Positions 26,363 through 34,193 of a stretch of DNA of 64,000 nucleotides are shown here, one piece after another (position 1 is the first letter of the stretch; every line of letters begins with the position of its first letter). The stretch comes from Ignavibacteria bacterium. GTDB taxonomy: Bacteria; Bacteroidota; Ignavibacteria; Kapaibacteriales; Kapaibacteriaceae. The notes under the pieces were generated by a model, which saw nothing but the letters and a program-made list of their open reading frames with translations, did no database searches and had not been told where the DNA came from. The translations under genes were made by a program, and so were the position numbers. The stretch covers positions 1-64,000 of the forward strand of contig CANMBE010000014.1 of the NCBI GenBank assembly GCA_947495975.1, written 5' to 3'.

Positions 26363-26776
26363 TCATTTAGGCTGGGCCGCTTTTACTGCTTCTTGAAGAG
26401 CACTAACAATTTCTTTGAACTTCTCTGCTTCGGCACCCTTAAGTGAGCCACGTTGCATAAGAGTAAAGAGGTTCTGTACCTGCTCCATCTTCATTTCGAC
26501 GGTAACAATGTCCTCGTCCTTCTTTGACTCTTTGTTGGCAGTCTCAATAACCTCAACGAGGATCTTACGTGTGTCGAGGTATGCATCTACCTCTGTACCG
26601 CGGATGTCTACGCCAGCAATGAACTGGGTGACGGCTTTAACGTCTCCAAGTTTCATTTTTGGCTTAATCATCACCGGTGCTTGAGCTGCTGGAGTAAGCT
26701 GACTGCCCTGAGCGAACATGTCAACTGATCCAAAGAAAAAGGCGGCCGAGATGGCCAGGATTACGAATAGGCGCAT
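26363..26776 (-). CDS. Exported protein of unknown function
   Basis: 137-residue protein with signal peptide LFVILAISAAFFFGSVDMFAQ. The mature part is short, charged and helical (KMKLGDVKAVTQFIAGVDIRGTEVDAYLDTRKILVEVIETANKESKKDED..EMKMEQVQNLFTLMQRGSLKGAEAEKFKEIVSALQEAVKAA), probably a small periplasmic coiled-coil protein. I do not recognise a family. It converges on gcvH across the shared terminator and stands alone. The signal peptide and amphipathic helices make it a believable gene. Confidence 0.7.
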   Translation of the reverse strand: MRLFVILAISAAFFFGSVDMFAQGSQLTPAAQAPVMIKPKMKLGDVKAVTQFIAGVDIRGTEVDAYLDTRKILVEVIETANKESKKDEDIVTVEMKMEQVQNLFTLMQRGSLKGAEAEKFKEIVSALQEAVKAAQPK

Positions 26777-27160
26777 AGCTATGGTTCAAAGGGTGAAACA
26801 AATGCCACATTACACGGACATGTAAGTCCTTGATTGTACGTGTTTCATTGTACGTAGATAATCGTGCAGTGGGCTGAACATGAATGGACTTCATTGAGCT
26901 TCGTTAGGGGTCTTCATTATACGTCAACATGCAAATGTCTATACAAGCAGTGTTGTAGGGACTAAGTACGGGCAGATAAAGACCACACGGACACTCGTAA
27001 TCCTCAACAGGTGGATATGTTGAGGGTTATGTTGGTGTAAGAAATAGTTTGCATCATGTTGGTAAAGAGTTATGTTTGTACGTGAGACGCATAAGCACGG
27101 ACAGAACTCAAAAGGCATGCAGCATAACTCTTATTAGGTTGCTTCGGGGAATCCGCACCC
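26777..27160. other. 384-base intergenic region with repeats and stems
   Basis: No ORF of gene quality is seen. The region has three copies of TTGTACGT (26834, 26848, 27076), a perfect 8-bp stem CCTCAACA/TGTTGAGG (27002-27025) with an 8-base loop, and a longer-range pair GAGTTATG (27067) with CATAACTC (27123-27130) that encloses the third repeat. It could hold a 5' regulatory leader or a small RNA for the gene at 27161. No known riboswitch was recognised. Confidence 0.45.
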
Positions 27161-27526
27161 ATGGCTAAACGCACAAACACTCGTGTAACGCAGAGAGTCC
27201 TTACTCTGGACAAACAGATCGCAACAGCGGTTATGTCCTTGAAGGACTACAATCCTGCGAATAAGGAGTTTACTGCGCAGCGTCTGCGGGAAGCACTTAA
27301 GGGACTAGAGGACGCCACGGCAGCCGAGCAAAAAGCGCTCGAGGCCGTAGCCAAAGCCAGAGAGTCGGCTATCCGTGTAGAAAGTGCCTTCCATGAGCTA
27401 GTTCTTGGCACAAAGCGCCAGGTGCTTGCTCAGTATGGCGACGATTCAGACGAGATCACAAGTCTCGGTATGAAGAAAAAGTCGGAGCGTAAGTATGGCC
27501 GTCCCAGAAAAGGGACTACAAGCTAA
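27161..27526 (+). CDS. Small conserved basic protein
   Basis: 121-residue protein, no signal peptide or membrane segment, rich in Lys, Arg and Ala. The middle is a predicted coiled coil (FTAQRLREALKGLEDATAAEQKALEAVAKARESAIRVESAFHELVLGTKRQVLAQYG). The C-terminal DDSDEITSLGMKKKSERKYGRPRK resembles the ending of short hypothetical proteins I recall from many bacteria (YGxDSxEvxxxGxKkKSERK). The basic tail could bind nucleic acid, but no function is established. It has a long upstream region with structure and its own terminator, so it is probably monocistronic. Confidence 0.75.
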   Translation: MAKRTNTRVTQRVLTLDKQIATAVMSLKDYNPANKEFTAQRLREALKGLEDATAAEQKALEAVAKARESAIRVESAFHELVLGTKRQVLAQYGDDSDEITSLGMKKKSERKYGRPRKGTTS

Positions 27527-27580
27527 CGCCCGTAACGTCGTAGCGGACATGCCAGGGGGAAAGGCATGACGCCAATAGAA

Positions 27581-27617
27581 AAACGGTCGTCCTTATGAAG
27601 GACGACCGTTTTTTTTG
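27581..27617 (+). terminator. Rho-independent terminator
   Basis: AAACGGTCGTCCTT and AAGGACGACCGTTT form a perfect 14-bp stem around ATG, followed by seven more T residues on the plus strand. It ends the small conserved gene and could also work for the convergent minus-strand ORF. Confidence 0.93.
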
Positions 27618-27622
27618 CCGGA

Positions 27623-28024
27623 TCAGAAGCGAAAACAACGGCTTTCAGCAGCACCAACGCCAGATCTACCACAGATCATCATCGTTCCATTCTTCAATAT
27701 TCTAGCATGAGGATCTGTGTTCAACCGAATAAAGTCTGCTTCTGGCACGAGTTCATGCATGTTGTCTGAATCAAAACCCGAAAATACTCCTACACTCGAT
27801 ACAGTTTGAACAATTCCCCAGCGTACATGCGTCTGGAGATACGTGCTATTGCGCAAACCAACCAGTGAAGACCACCAGAACATAGGCGTTTGACATACTA
27901 ATCGGCTCTGCATACCTATCAAGACAATCGCAACGAGAACGATTGAAGCAATCCTTGGCAGATTCAATCTGCTTTTAAAAATTTTTATGATGATAGTTCC
28001 AATCATCATAAAAATGTATCGCAT
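27623..28024 (-). CDS. Hypothetical membrane-anchored or exported protein
   Basis: 133-residue ORF with an N-terminal hydrophobic segment after a basic stretch (KSRLNLPRIASIVLVAIVLIGMQSRLVCQ), which may be a signal anchor or signal peptide. The remainder (TPMFWWSSLVGLRNSTYLQTHVRWGIVQTVSSVGVFSGFDSDNMHELVPEADFIRLNT) matches nothing I know. A minus-strand TAGTTTAG box at 28040-28047 lies a short way upstream, supporting expression. Codon use is less convincing than in neighbours, so the gene is only moderately supported. Confidence 0.5.
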   Translation of the reverse strand: MRYIFMMIGTIIIKIFKSRLNLPRIASIVLVAIVLIGMQSRLVCQTPMFWWSSLVGLRNSTYLQTHVRWGIVQTVSSVGVFSGFDSDNMHELVPEADFIRLNTDPHARILKNGTMMICGRSGVGAAESRCFRF

Positions 28025-28098
28025 TGTTATGTGCCACCTCTAAACTATTTCTTGGAACATAGTATGGAGCAGAACGATCTACACAAACGCATAGCTTT

Positions 28099-28572
28099 CT
28101 ATGCTAGTCCTTCTACAGCTTCGTAGATTTCGTCGTAATCAGGCTCTAGGCCCGGGTTTTCTGTCACGTTTACGTGGCGGATCACTCCTTCAACATCAAT
28201 CACAAACGTTGCACGATCAGAGCGTACAAGGTCCGGAATTCCTGCAAAGTTGTTTAAAGCCACATCGTAGGCATTAATCGTAGAAAGGCTCCAATCAGAA
28301 AGCACAGGAAAGGTTAGGCCGTGAGCAACGGCAAATGCCTTGTTTGCAAATGGTAGGTCAGCCGATACCGCAATAACTGTGGCATTCAGTCCATTAAGAC
28401 GTTGTATTGCAGTCTGAAATGAGCACATTTCAGCTGTGCAGATTCCCGTGAAGGCTGCAGGGAAGAATGCCAGAACAACATTTTGCCCCTTAAAAGATGA
28501 AAGACTCACTGGTTGCATGCCGCTATCGAAAAGTGTGAAATCAGGTGCCGTAGTTCCAATAGAAAGTGCCAC
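28099..28572 (-). CDS. Peroxiredoxin (AhpC/TSA, BCP/AhpE-like)
   Basis: Thiol peroxidase of 157 residues from the GTG at 28572 (GGAG 8 bases upstream). The core is LSIGTTAPDFTLFDSGMQPVSLSSFKGQNVVLAFFPAAFTGICTAEMCSFQ, with peroxidatic Cys45 in FTGICT and a second Cys50 five residues on, the arrangement of BCP-type atypical 2-Cys enzymes. FPVLSDWSLSTINAYDV and RATFVIDVEGVIRHV complete the thioredoxin fold. The ORF track begins ten residues earlier at 28602. It would reduce hydroperoxides in the cytoplasm. No reductase is adjacent. Confidence 0.9.
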   Translation of the reverse strand: MALSIGTTAPDFTLFDSGMQPVSLSSFKGQNVVLAFFPAAFTGICTAEMCSFQTAIQRLNGLNATVIAVSADLPFANKAFAVAHGLTFPVLSDWSLSTINAYDVALNNFAGIPDLVRSDRATFVIDVEGVIRHVNVTENPGLEPDYDEIYEAVEGLA

Positions 28573-28673
28573 GAAAAACTCCAAAGTGAAAGTGATGAAC
28601 ATATTGTGGAGAGCAAACCTACCACCACAAGCTTCCTCGTGCTAACTTTCGAGAGTGTAAAAAAGGAATAATT

Positions 28674-28958
28674 ATGCATTCGTATGGTGAAAAAGACCTG
28701 GTTGCTGTGGCAAGCTTCAATAATGCGTTTGATGCTCAGATTTGCTGTGGGCTTCTGCTTCACAATGATATCCATGCAGTGGTTATGGACGAATCTGTTG
28801 GTTCGCTCTTTGCAATAGCCGTGGGAGGGGCCAAAGTGTGTGTGTTGTCTACTGATGCAGACCGCGCTCGCACTATTATCGAGGCAGAAATTGAAGAGGA
28901 CCACATAGAAAATGAAGGATACGATGCTGAAGGTGGAGAGCAGAATGAAGAGAGCTGA
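28674..28958 (+). CDS. DUF2007-type small protein
   Basis: 94-residue protein. DLVAVASFNNAFDAQICCGLLLHNDIHAVVMDESVGSLFAIAVGGAKVCVLSTDADRARTIIEAE follows the DUF2007 pattern (a ferredoxin-like fold called putative signal transducing protein in Pfam), in which V(xx)F(xx)xxEAxxaxxxLexxGI..vxV...dxxxAxxil is conserved. The tail is acidic (EEDHIENEGYDAEGGEQNEES). AAGGA precedes the ATG. The function is unknown; small size and acidic tail suggest a partner-binding role. Confidence 0.75.
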   Translation: MHSYGEKDLVAVASFNNAFDAQICCGLLLHNDIHAVVMDESVGSLFAIAVGGAKVCVLSTDADRARTIIEAEIEEDHIENEGYDAEGGEQNEES

Positions 28959-29025
28959 CGTAACATTTGCAGATGCGTGTATATTGCGATAGTAATGCCA
29001 CGGTAACTAAAAAGGGGGCGAATGC

Positions 29026-30477
29026 ATGGCTTTTGAATTGAAGTTCCGCAAGGACATCTCTCAACTTCAGCGAGACGCTGAAAGTTCTACGGATCTCAAG
29101 CGTACGCTTGGTCCGTTGAATCTTGTGAATCTGGGAATAGGCGCCATCATTGGTGCTGGACTCTTCTCTTTAACAGGAATTGCAGCAGCTGAACATGCTG
29201 GGCCAGCAGTTTCGATTTCTTTTGTGATTGCAGCAATTGGCTGTGCTTTTGCTGGACTCTGTTATGCAGAGTTCGCAGCAATGATCCCGATGGCAGGCAG
29301 CGCTTACACGTATGCGTACGCCACCATGGGAGAATTTTTTGCGTGGATCATTGGATGGGACTTAGTCCTCGAATATGCCGTTGGCGCTTCTACTGTTGCT
29401 GTTTCTTGGTCAGCCTACGTTGCAAAATTCCTTGCGTACTTCAATGTTTCGCTGCCCGCCTCTATATCGATGTCGTATTGGCAAACGCCACCAGGTAGTC
29501 CTGAAATGGGCTTGATTAACATCCCTGCGATGATCATTGTTTTTGCCGTTTCGTTGTTACTCATCCGAGGAATTCAAGAGTCGGCCCGTGCAAACGCGGT
29601 TGTTGTTTTCCTCAAAGTGGCTGTTGTGATCATCTTCATCGGTCTCGGATTTGCCTACATCAATGCAGACAACTACACTCCATTCATTCCAGAGAACACT
29701 GGAAAGTTCGGTGTATTTGGTTGGAGTGGAATTCTGAAGGCTGCAGGTATGGTATTCTTTGCATTCATCGGCTTTGATGCGGTTTCAACGGCAGCACAGG
29801 AAGCAAAAAATCCGCAGAAGGATATGCCAATTGGTATCCTTGGTTCGCTCGTTATCTGCACAATCCTCTACGTGCTTTTCTCGTTTGTTATGACGGGAGT
29901 TGCCAATTACACAGAGTTTGCCGGTGTTGCTGCTCCTGTTGCGGTTGCGGTTGAGAAGATGGGAATCTCGTGGTTGGGACCAGCTATTAATCTCGCAATC
30001 ATTGCAGGTTACTCAAGCGTTATTCTTGTGATGTTGCTTGGACAGTCTCGCGTATTCTTCTCGATGTCCAAAGATGGACTCCTTCCTAAACTTTTTAGTG
30101 ATTCACATCCGAAGTTCAAGACGCCTTGGAAGTCGAACATCTTATTCGCATGTGTTGTAAGTCTCTTTGCTGGGTTTGCACCAATTCACATCGTAGGTGA
30201 GATGACGTCTGTAGGTACACTCTTTGCCTTCATTATTGTCTGCCTTGCCGTACTCATTTTGCGATACAAAGATCCAGATCGTCCGCGTCCGTTCAAGACG
30301 CCCCTTGTGCCACTCATCCCAATACTTGGCATTCTGGCATGCGGAACCCTGCTTGTGTCGCTTTGTATTAGCGATTGGATGCATGCTGCACGTTTGTTCG
30401 TGTGGCTCGGCATTGGTCTGATTATCTACAACCTTTATAGCATCAAGCACTCAAAGGTGCGCAAAGCTCAGTCATGA
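29026..30477 (+). CDS. APC-family amino acid permease
   Basis: Integral membrane transporter of 483 residues with about twelve segments. The start KRTLGPLNLVNLGIGAIIGAGLFSLTGIAAAEHAGPAVSISFVIAAIGCAFAGLCYAEFAAMIPMAGSAYTYAYATMGEFFAWIIGWDLVLEYAVG is the hallmark of cationic amino acid (CAT-like) transporters, with the glycine-rich unwound helix GIGAIIGAGLF. FFAFIGFDAVSTAAQEAKNPQKDMPIGILGS is the second conserved loop. It overlaps the next permease gene by 4 bases (ATGA). Substrate is likely an amino acid, direction uncertain. Confidence 0.92.
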   Translation: MAFELKFRKDISQLQRDAESSTDLKRTLGPLNLVNLGIGAIIGAGLFSLTGIAAAEHAGPAVSISFVIAAIGCAFAGLCYAEFAAMIPMAGSAYTYAYATMGEFFAWIIGWDLVLEYAVGASTVAVSWSAYVAKFLAYFNVSLPASISMSYWQTPPGSPEMGLINIPAMIIVFAVSLLLIRGIQESARANAVVVFLKVAVVIIFIGLGFAYINADNYTPFIPENTGKFGVFGWSGILKAAGMVFFAFIGFDAVSTAAQEAKNPQKDMPIGILGSLVICTILYVLFSFVMTGVANYTEFAGVAAPVAVAVEKMGISWLGPAINLAIIAGYSSVILVMLLGQSRVFFSMSKDGLLPKLFSDSHPKFKTPWKSNILFACVVSLFAGFAPIHIVGEMTSVGTLFAFIIVCLAVLILRYKDPDRPRPFKTPLVPLIPILGILACGTLLVSLCISDWMHAARLFVWLGIGLIIYNLYSIKHSKVRKAQS

Positions 30478-31895
30478 GTTTTCGTCGCCAGCTCGGACTT
30501 TTTGATTCCACAATGATCGTTGCCGGATCCATGATTGGATCCGGCATCTTTCTTGTGAGTGCAGACATTGCACGTAGCGTTGGCTCACCTGCAATGTTGT
30601 TGCTTGTGTGGATTATCACGGGTGCACTTACGCTGATTGCTGCACTCTCGTATGGCGAACTTGCTGGACTCCTTCCGCATGCCGGCGGACAATACGTCTA
30701 CCTGCGCGAAGCCTTCGGAAAGATGTCCGGATTCCTCTATGGCTGGACGCTCTTTACAGTTATTCAGACCGGGACAATTGCTGCTGTAGCGATGGCCTTT
30801 GCAAAATATTCGTCTGTAATTTTTCCTGCAGTTGGCGAACAAAACATTCTGCTCGATCTTGGAGTCATGCGCATTAATGCAGCGCAAGTATTGGCAATAG
30901 CTTCCATCCTTGCACTCACGGCACTGAACGCACGAGGCGTGCATCTTGGTAAGATTATTCAGAACACGTTTACCACAACAAAAATTGTCAGCGTAATTGC
31001 ACTTGCAGTAGTAGGAATTGTTGTGGGATGGTCCACGGGTGCATGCAGTTTTAACTTCGGTGACATGTGGACGTCGCAATTGCCCCCTAGCACAGAAACA
31101 TCTATTCCATTCCTTGCTATCATTGCTGTTGCAATGGTAGGTTCAATATTCTCAAGCGATGCGTGGAATAACATCACGTTTGCAGCAGCAGAAGTAAAAC
31201 AGCCCGAGCGAATCATACCGCGAGCACTATTTGGTGGCGTTGTATTGGTTACGGTGCTCTACTTGCTAACGAACGTTGCCTATCTCTCATTGATGCCGCT
31301 TGTTGGCCACCCCACTGGTGTAACTGCAGTTGAACGTGGGATAGCGTATGCTACGAGCGACCGTGTAGGGGCAGCTGCAGCAGATGTCATGTTTGGTGGC
31401 ACTGGCGCAATGATCATGGCAATCCTCATCATGATCTCTACGTTTGGATGCAATAATGGCATTATCCTCAGTGGCGCGCGCGCGTATTATGCAATGGCGC
31501 AGGACAAGCTTTTCTTTCGTAAGGCAGGGGAGTTGAATGCAGGGGGCGTGCCATCGCGCTCATTGTGGATGCAGGCTTTATGGGCTAGCGCATTGTGCTT
31601 GAGTGGCAAGTATGGCGATCTGCTCGACTATGTAGTCTTTGCGGTGCTCTTATTCTATGTGCTTACTATTCTTGGAATATTTCGACTTCGCAAAACTCGT
31701 CCTGATGAGCCCCGTCCAATCAAAGCTTTTGGATACCCAGTATTACCCGCACTCTACATCGTTGTTGCACTCTTCATCTGTGGTTGTTTGTTGATATACA
31801 AACCGCAGTATAGTTGGCCTGGACTCATCATTGTTGCAGCAGGTATACCCGTGTACTTTGTTTGGAGCATACGTGATGAAGGCACTATGGGTTAA
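30474..31895 (+). CDS. Second APC-family amino acid permease
   Basis: 473 residues with about twelve membrane segments. The start LGLFDSTMIVAGSMIGSGIFLVSADIARSVGSPAMLLLVWIITGALTLIAALSYGELAGLLPHAGGQYVYLREAFGKMSGFLYGW is of the LAT/AdiC-like APC branch. FSSDAWNNITFAAAEVKQPERIIPRALFGG is the conserved loop. It resembles the preceding permease in fold but not closely in sequence, so this is not a recent tandem duplication. ATGA overlap indicates co-translation. Together the pair could import and export, or exchange, amino acids. Confidence 0.91.
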   Translation: MSFRRQLGLFDSTMIVAGSMIGSGIFLVSADIARSVGSPAMLLLVWIITGALTLIAALSYGELAGLLPHAGGQYVYLREAFGKMSGFLYGWTLFTVIQTGTIAAVAMAFAKYSSVIFPAVGEQNILLDLGVMRINAAQVLAIASILALTALNARGVHLGKIIQNTFTTTKIVSVIALAVVGIVVGWSTGACSFNFGDMWTSQLPPSTETSIPFLAIIAVAMVGSIFSSDAWNNITFAAAEVKQPERIIPRALFGGVVLVTVLYLLTNVAYLSLMPLVGHPTGVTAVERGIAYATSDRVGAAAADVMFGGTGAMIMAILIMISTFGCNNGIILSGARAYYAMAQDKLFFRKAGELNAGGVPSRSLWMQALWASALCLSGKYGDLLDYVVFAVLLFYVLTILGIFRLRKTRPDEPRPIKAFGYPVLPALYIVVALFICGCLLIYKPQYSWPGLIIVAAGIPVYFVWSIRDEGTMG

Positions 31896-31928
31896 TGGGG
31901 TAGCTTGTTAGTATGGTTCATACAACTC

Positions 31929-34046
31929 CTACCTCGCCACGGTCACAAGCTTTGCAGATGTTGTATCACCTGCACTACATCTGAGCACATATCTTCCAAT
32001 TGGCATTGATGATACATCAACAGCTATTTGATGTTGACCCGCACTCAACATTGATGCGTGATGTGTCCACACAATAGTGCCTGTGATATTTACAAGCTCG
32101 AGATGTACATCGCTTGATGTTGCAAGTGAGAGTGTGATGTTTACATCGGCAAACGCGGGGTTTGGACCCACGTCCATCCGAGGCACGTCTAGGTTGTTGT
32201 TGCCGCGCTCGTCTGCAACATCGGTTGTGGTAACGGATGCGATACGCCCCTTACCCATGTCATAGAACGTGCCACTCGCGGTGCTGCGCAATGCACAACA
32301 CCGAACCATGTATTGAACGGAGCCTTGGTTTACGAGTGAGTCCTTAAAAGTGGTTATCACAATTGGATCAGCGGTAAGGGGCGTCCACTTGCGTGCACCG
32401 TTTAGCTTACGATAGACGAGATATGCCTGCGCATCACCGGCAGGTTTTGACCATGAGAGCAAAACTTTGTTGGGATAGTCTGTTTGTGCCGTCACACTTG
32501 CAATCACCGCAACTGGCTTTGTTACTGCGCGCAGCGAAGGGTCGCCCATGAGTGCGATGTGCACACTGCGATCTCCGGCCGATGCAACATTTAAACCAGT
32601 GGTCCCCACGGTAATATTGGGCACGTAATTCCCAAAGTTGTTGCCCACAATCGGCCGATTGTTCTGCGAGATGCGTGTACTATAACCGATTGTCTCTCCA
32701 AGCGCCATGTGATGAAGGTACCAATGTGGCCGGCCTGACCAACCAGATGCTAGTACTCTGGGCTGTGTTGCAATTGCAGAGCGAAGGAGATTATTCTGTG
32801 TATTCCAATCACCAAAGTAGCTGCCAAAGAGCATTGCAAAAACGGCATGCACGGGCTTTGTTGCAAGGTCTGCAGAGGAACCAATGCCATCTGCAGAATT
32901 GTCTGTGCCGCCACCACATCCATATCCGAGTAACATGGTTGTTGGACCCGCAAGGTCTGTGAAGAAATCACCCGCTCTTACTGCAGTGTCAGAACCAAAG
33001 ACACTAAATGATCGCCATGCAGAGGCAGCAAAAAGTTCTCCATACGTTCCAAAATTGTCATCAATGATTCCTCCCATGGTTACGTTCCACAGGTTTGTCC
33101 GATAGTCGTGATTTTTTTGCAAGTACGCCTGTAGTAATTCTGTTTCACTCTTGGCAAACACGGGCATGTCGAAAAAATCAATGCGACCAATGGGAATGTC
33201 AATATCTGTTGACCATTGACCTGGATCGTATTTACCATCCGCTAGTAGGTTCTCATTCGCAGGTCTACCTGCATTTTTTACATTTACAAAGTTGTCAGAA
33301 TAGGTACCATCGATGTCGCCATATATGCCATCTGCTGGCCATGCTCCCATGTGATCTGGGTGTCCATCCGGAGCGATGTTGCCGCTATATGGCACAGGCA
33401 CACGTCCAATGAGAATCACACCTCCAAGATCTTTTTGTCCAGCAAGCCACTCACCTTTTATCAGATCTCTTACAACGTTTACCTTAGCCCCGTTAAAAGA
33501 TTCAGCCCGAGGAGTTCCAAGTGTAGTTACTTCCCAACCTTCGTTCTCGAGATCTTGTTTGAGCAATGCTAAACCTGCCTGTAGTGGACCCAGCATTGTA
33601 GAGTCTGCAAGTACAAGCATCCGTTCTCGTGGGCTAGGGGGCGCTGCAATTCCGCTAACGATGTATCCGGTTGCATAAAAATATTTGTATATCGGAACCT
33701 TGTTTACTGAATCGTATCCGGTTTGCGTGCGGCTGTAACGTAGTAGTCGATACTCGTATGCGATACCTCGTTTCACTGTCACATCTGCCCACTGAGTTGC
33801 AGAACCTGCTATCACGGAATCCATTGCAGCCCCAGGAAAAGCTGCTGCTTCCTTAAGCTTACGCCAGATGTATACGCGCTGCTGGTTTGCGTCCGTATTC
33901 CAGTGAAGCGTGATTCGCGGGTTTGGCTGCTCGGCAACCGAGGCCGAAAGCATAACGGTCATGTCCTTTGGCTGCTGGCCAAGGAGCGGCGTTGGGCTTA
34001 GAACGTAAAGAAACAGGGCAAATACAGGCAGGATCAAGGGGCGCAT
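31929..34046 (-). CDS. Secreted gingipain-fold (C25-like) protein with sorting domain
   Basis: 705-residue secreted protein. A signal peptide (1-23) is followed by a fibronectin-like segment (about 40-135) and a caspase/gingipain-like region (about 140-460): LGGVILIGRVPVPYSG, GIYGDIDGTYSDN, DIDIPIGRIDFFDM and MLLGYGCGGGTDN..HAVFAMLFGSYFGDWN. In gingipains the catalytic His is in GHG and the Cys in ACxxGxF; here those places read GCG and GSYFG, so ordinary protease activity is doubtful. A second fibronectin-like part (about 510-600) and a type A sorting domain (PNPAFADVNITLSL to GRYVLRCSAGD..AKLVTVAR) follow. Divergent from the giant surface protein. Confidence 0.72.
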   Translation of the reverse strand: MRPLILPVFALFLYVLSPTPLLGQQPKDMTVMLSASVAEQPNPRITLHWNTDANQQRVYIWRKLKEAAAFPGAAMDSVIAGSATQWADVTVKRGIAYEYRLLRYSRTQTGYDSVNKVPIYKYFYATGYIVSGIAAPPSPRERMLVLADSTMLGPLQAGLALLKQDLENEGWEVTTLGTPRAESFNGAKVNVVRDLIKGEWLAGQKDLGGVILIGRVPVPYSGNIAPDGHPDHMGAWPADGIYGDIDGTYSDNFVNVKNAGRPANENLLADGKYDPGQWSTDIDIPIGRIDFFDMPVFAKSETELLQAYLQKNHDYRTNLWNVTMGGIIDDNFGTYGELFAASAWRSFSVFGSDTAVRAGDFFTDLAGPTTMLLGYGCGGGTDNSADGIGSSADLATKPVHAVFAMLFGSYFGDWNTQNNLLRSAIATQPRVLASGWSGRPHWYLHHMALGETIGYSTRISQNNRPIVGNNFGNYVPNITVGTTGLNVASAGDRSVHIALMGDPSLRAVTKPVAVIASVTAQTDYPNKVLLSWSKPAGDAQAYLVYRKLNGARKWTPLTADPIVITTFKDSLVNQGSVQYMVRCCALRSTASGTFYDMGKGRIASVTTTDVADERGNNNLDVPRMDVGPNPAFADVNITLSLATSSDVHLELVNITGTIVWTHHASMLSAGQHQIAVDVSSMPIGRYVLRCSAGDTTSAKLVTVAR

Positions 34047-34193
34047 GAGGCGTCTCGAAAAGAGTGAATATCAATGCCCAAGATAACAAAGATGGCGCTC
34101 GGTGAAACTACGGAGTTCGTATCTTAGAAGGGAAGCGTAACTCCCGTCCTAGGCGGTGGTTCTTCACTAGATAATATCAGATTGGATTGGCCC

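Noticed and set aside
33095-33856. Plus-strand ORFs antisense to the gingipain-fold gene
   Set aside because: They are shadows of the 705-residue minus-strand gene, with no family pattern.
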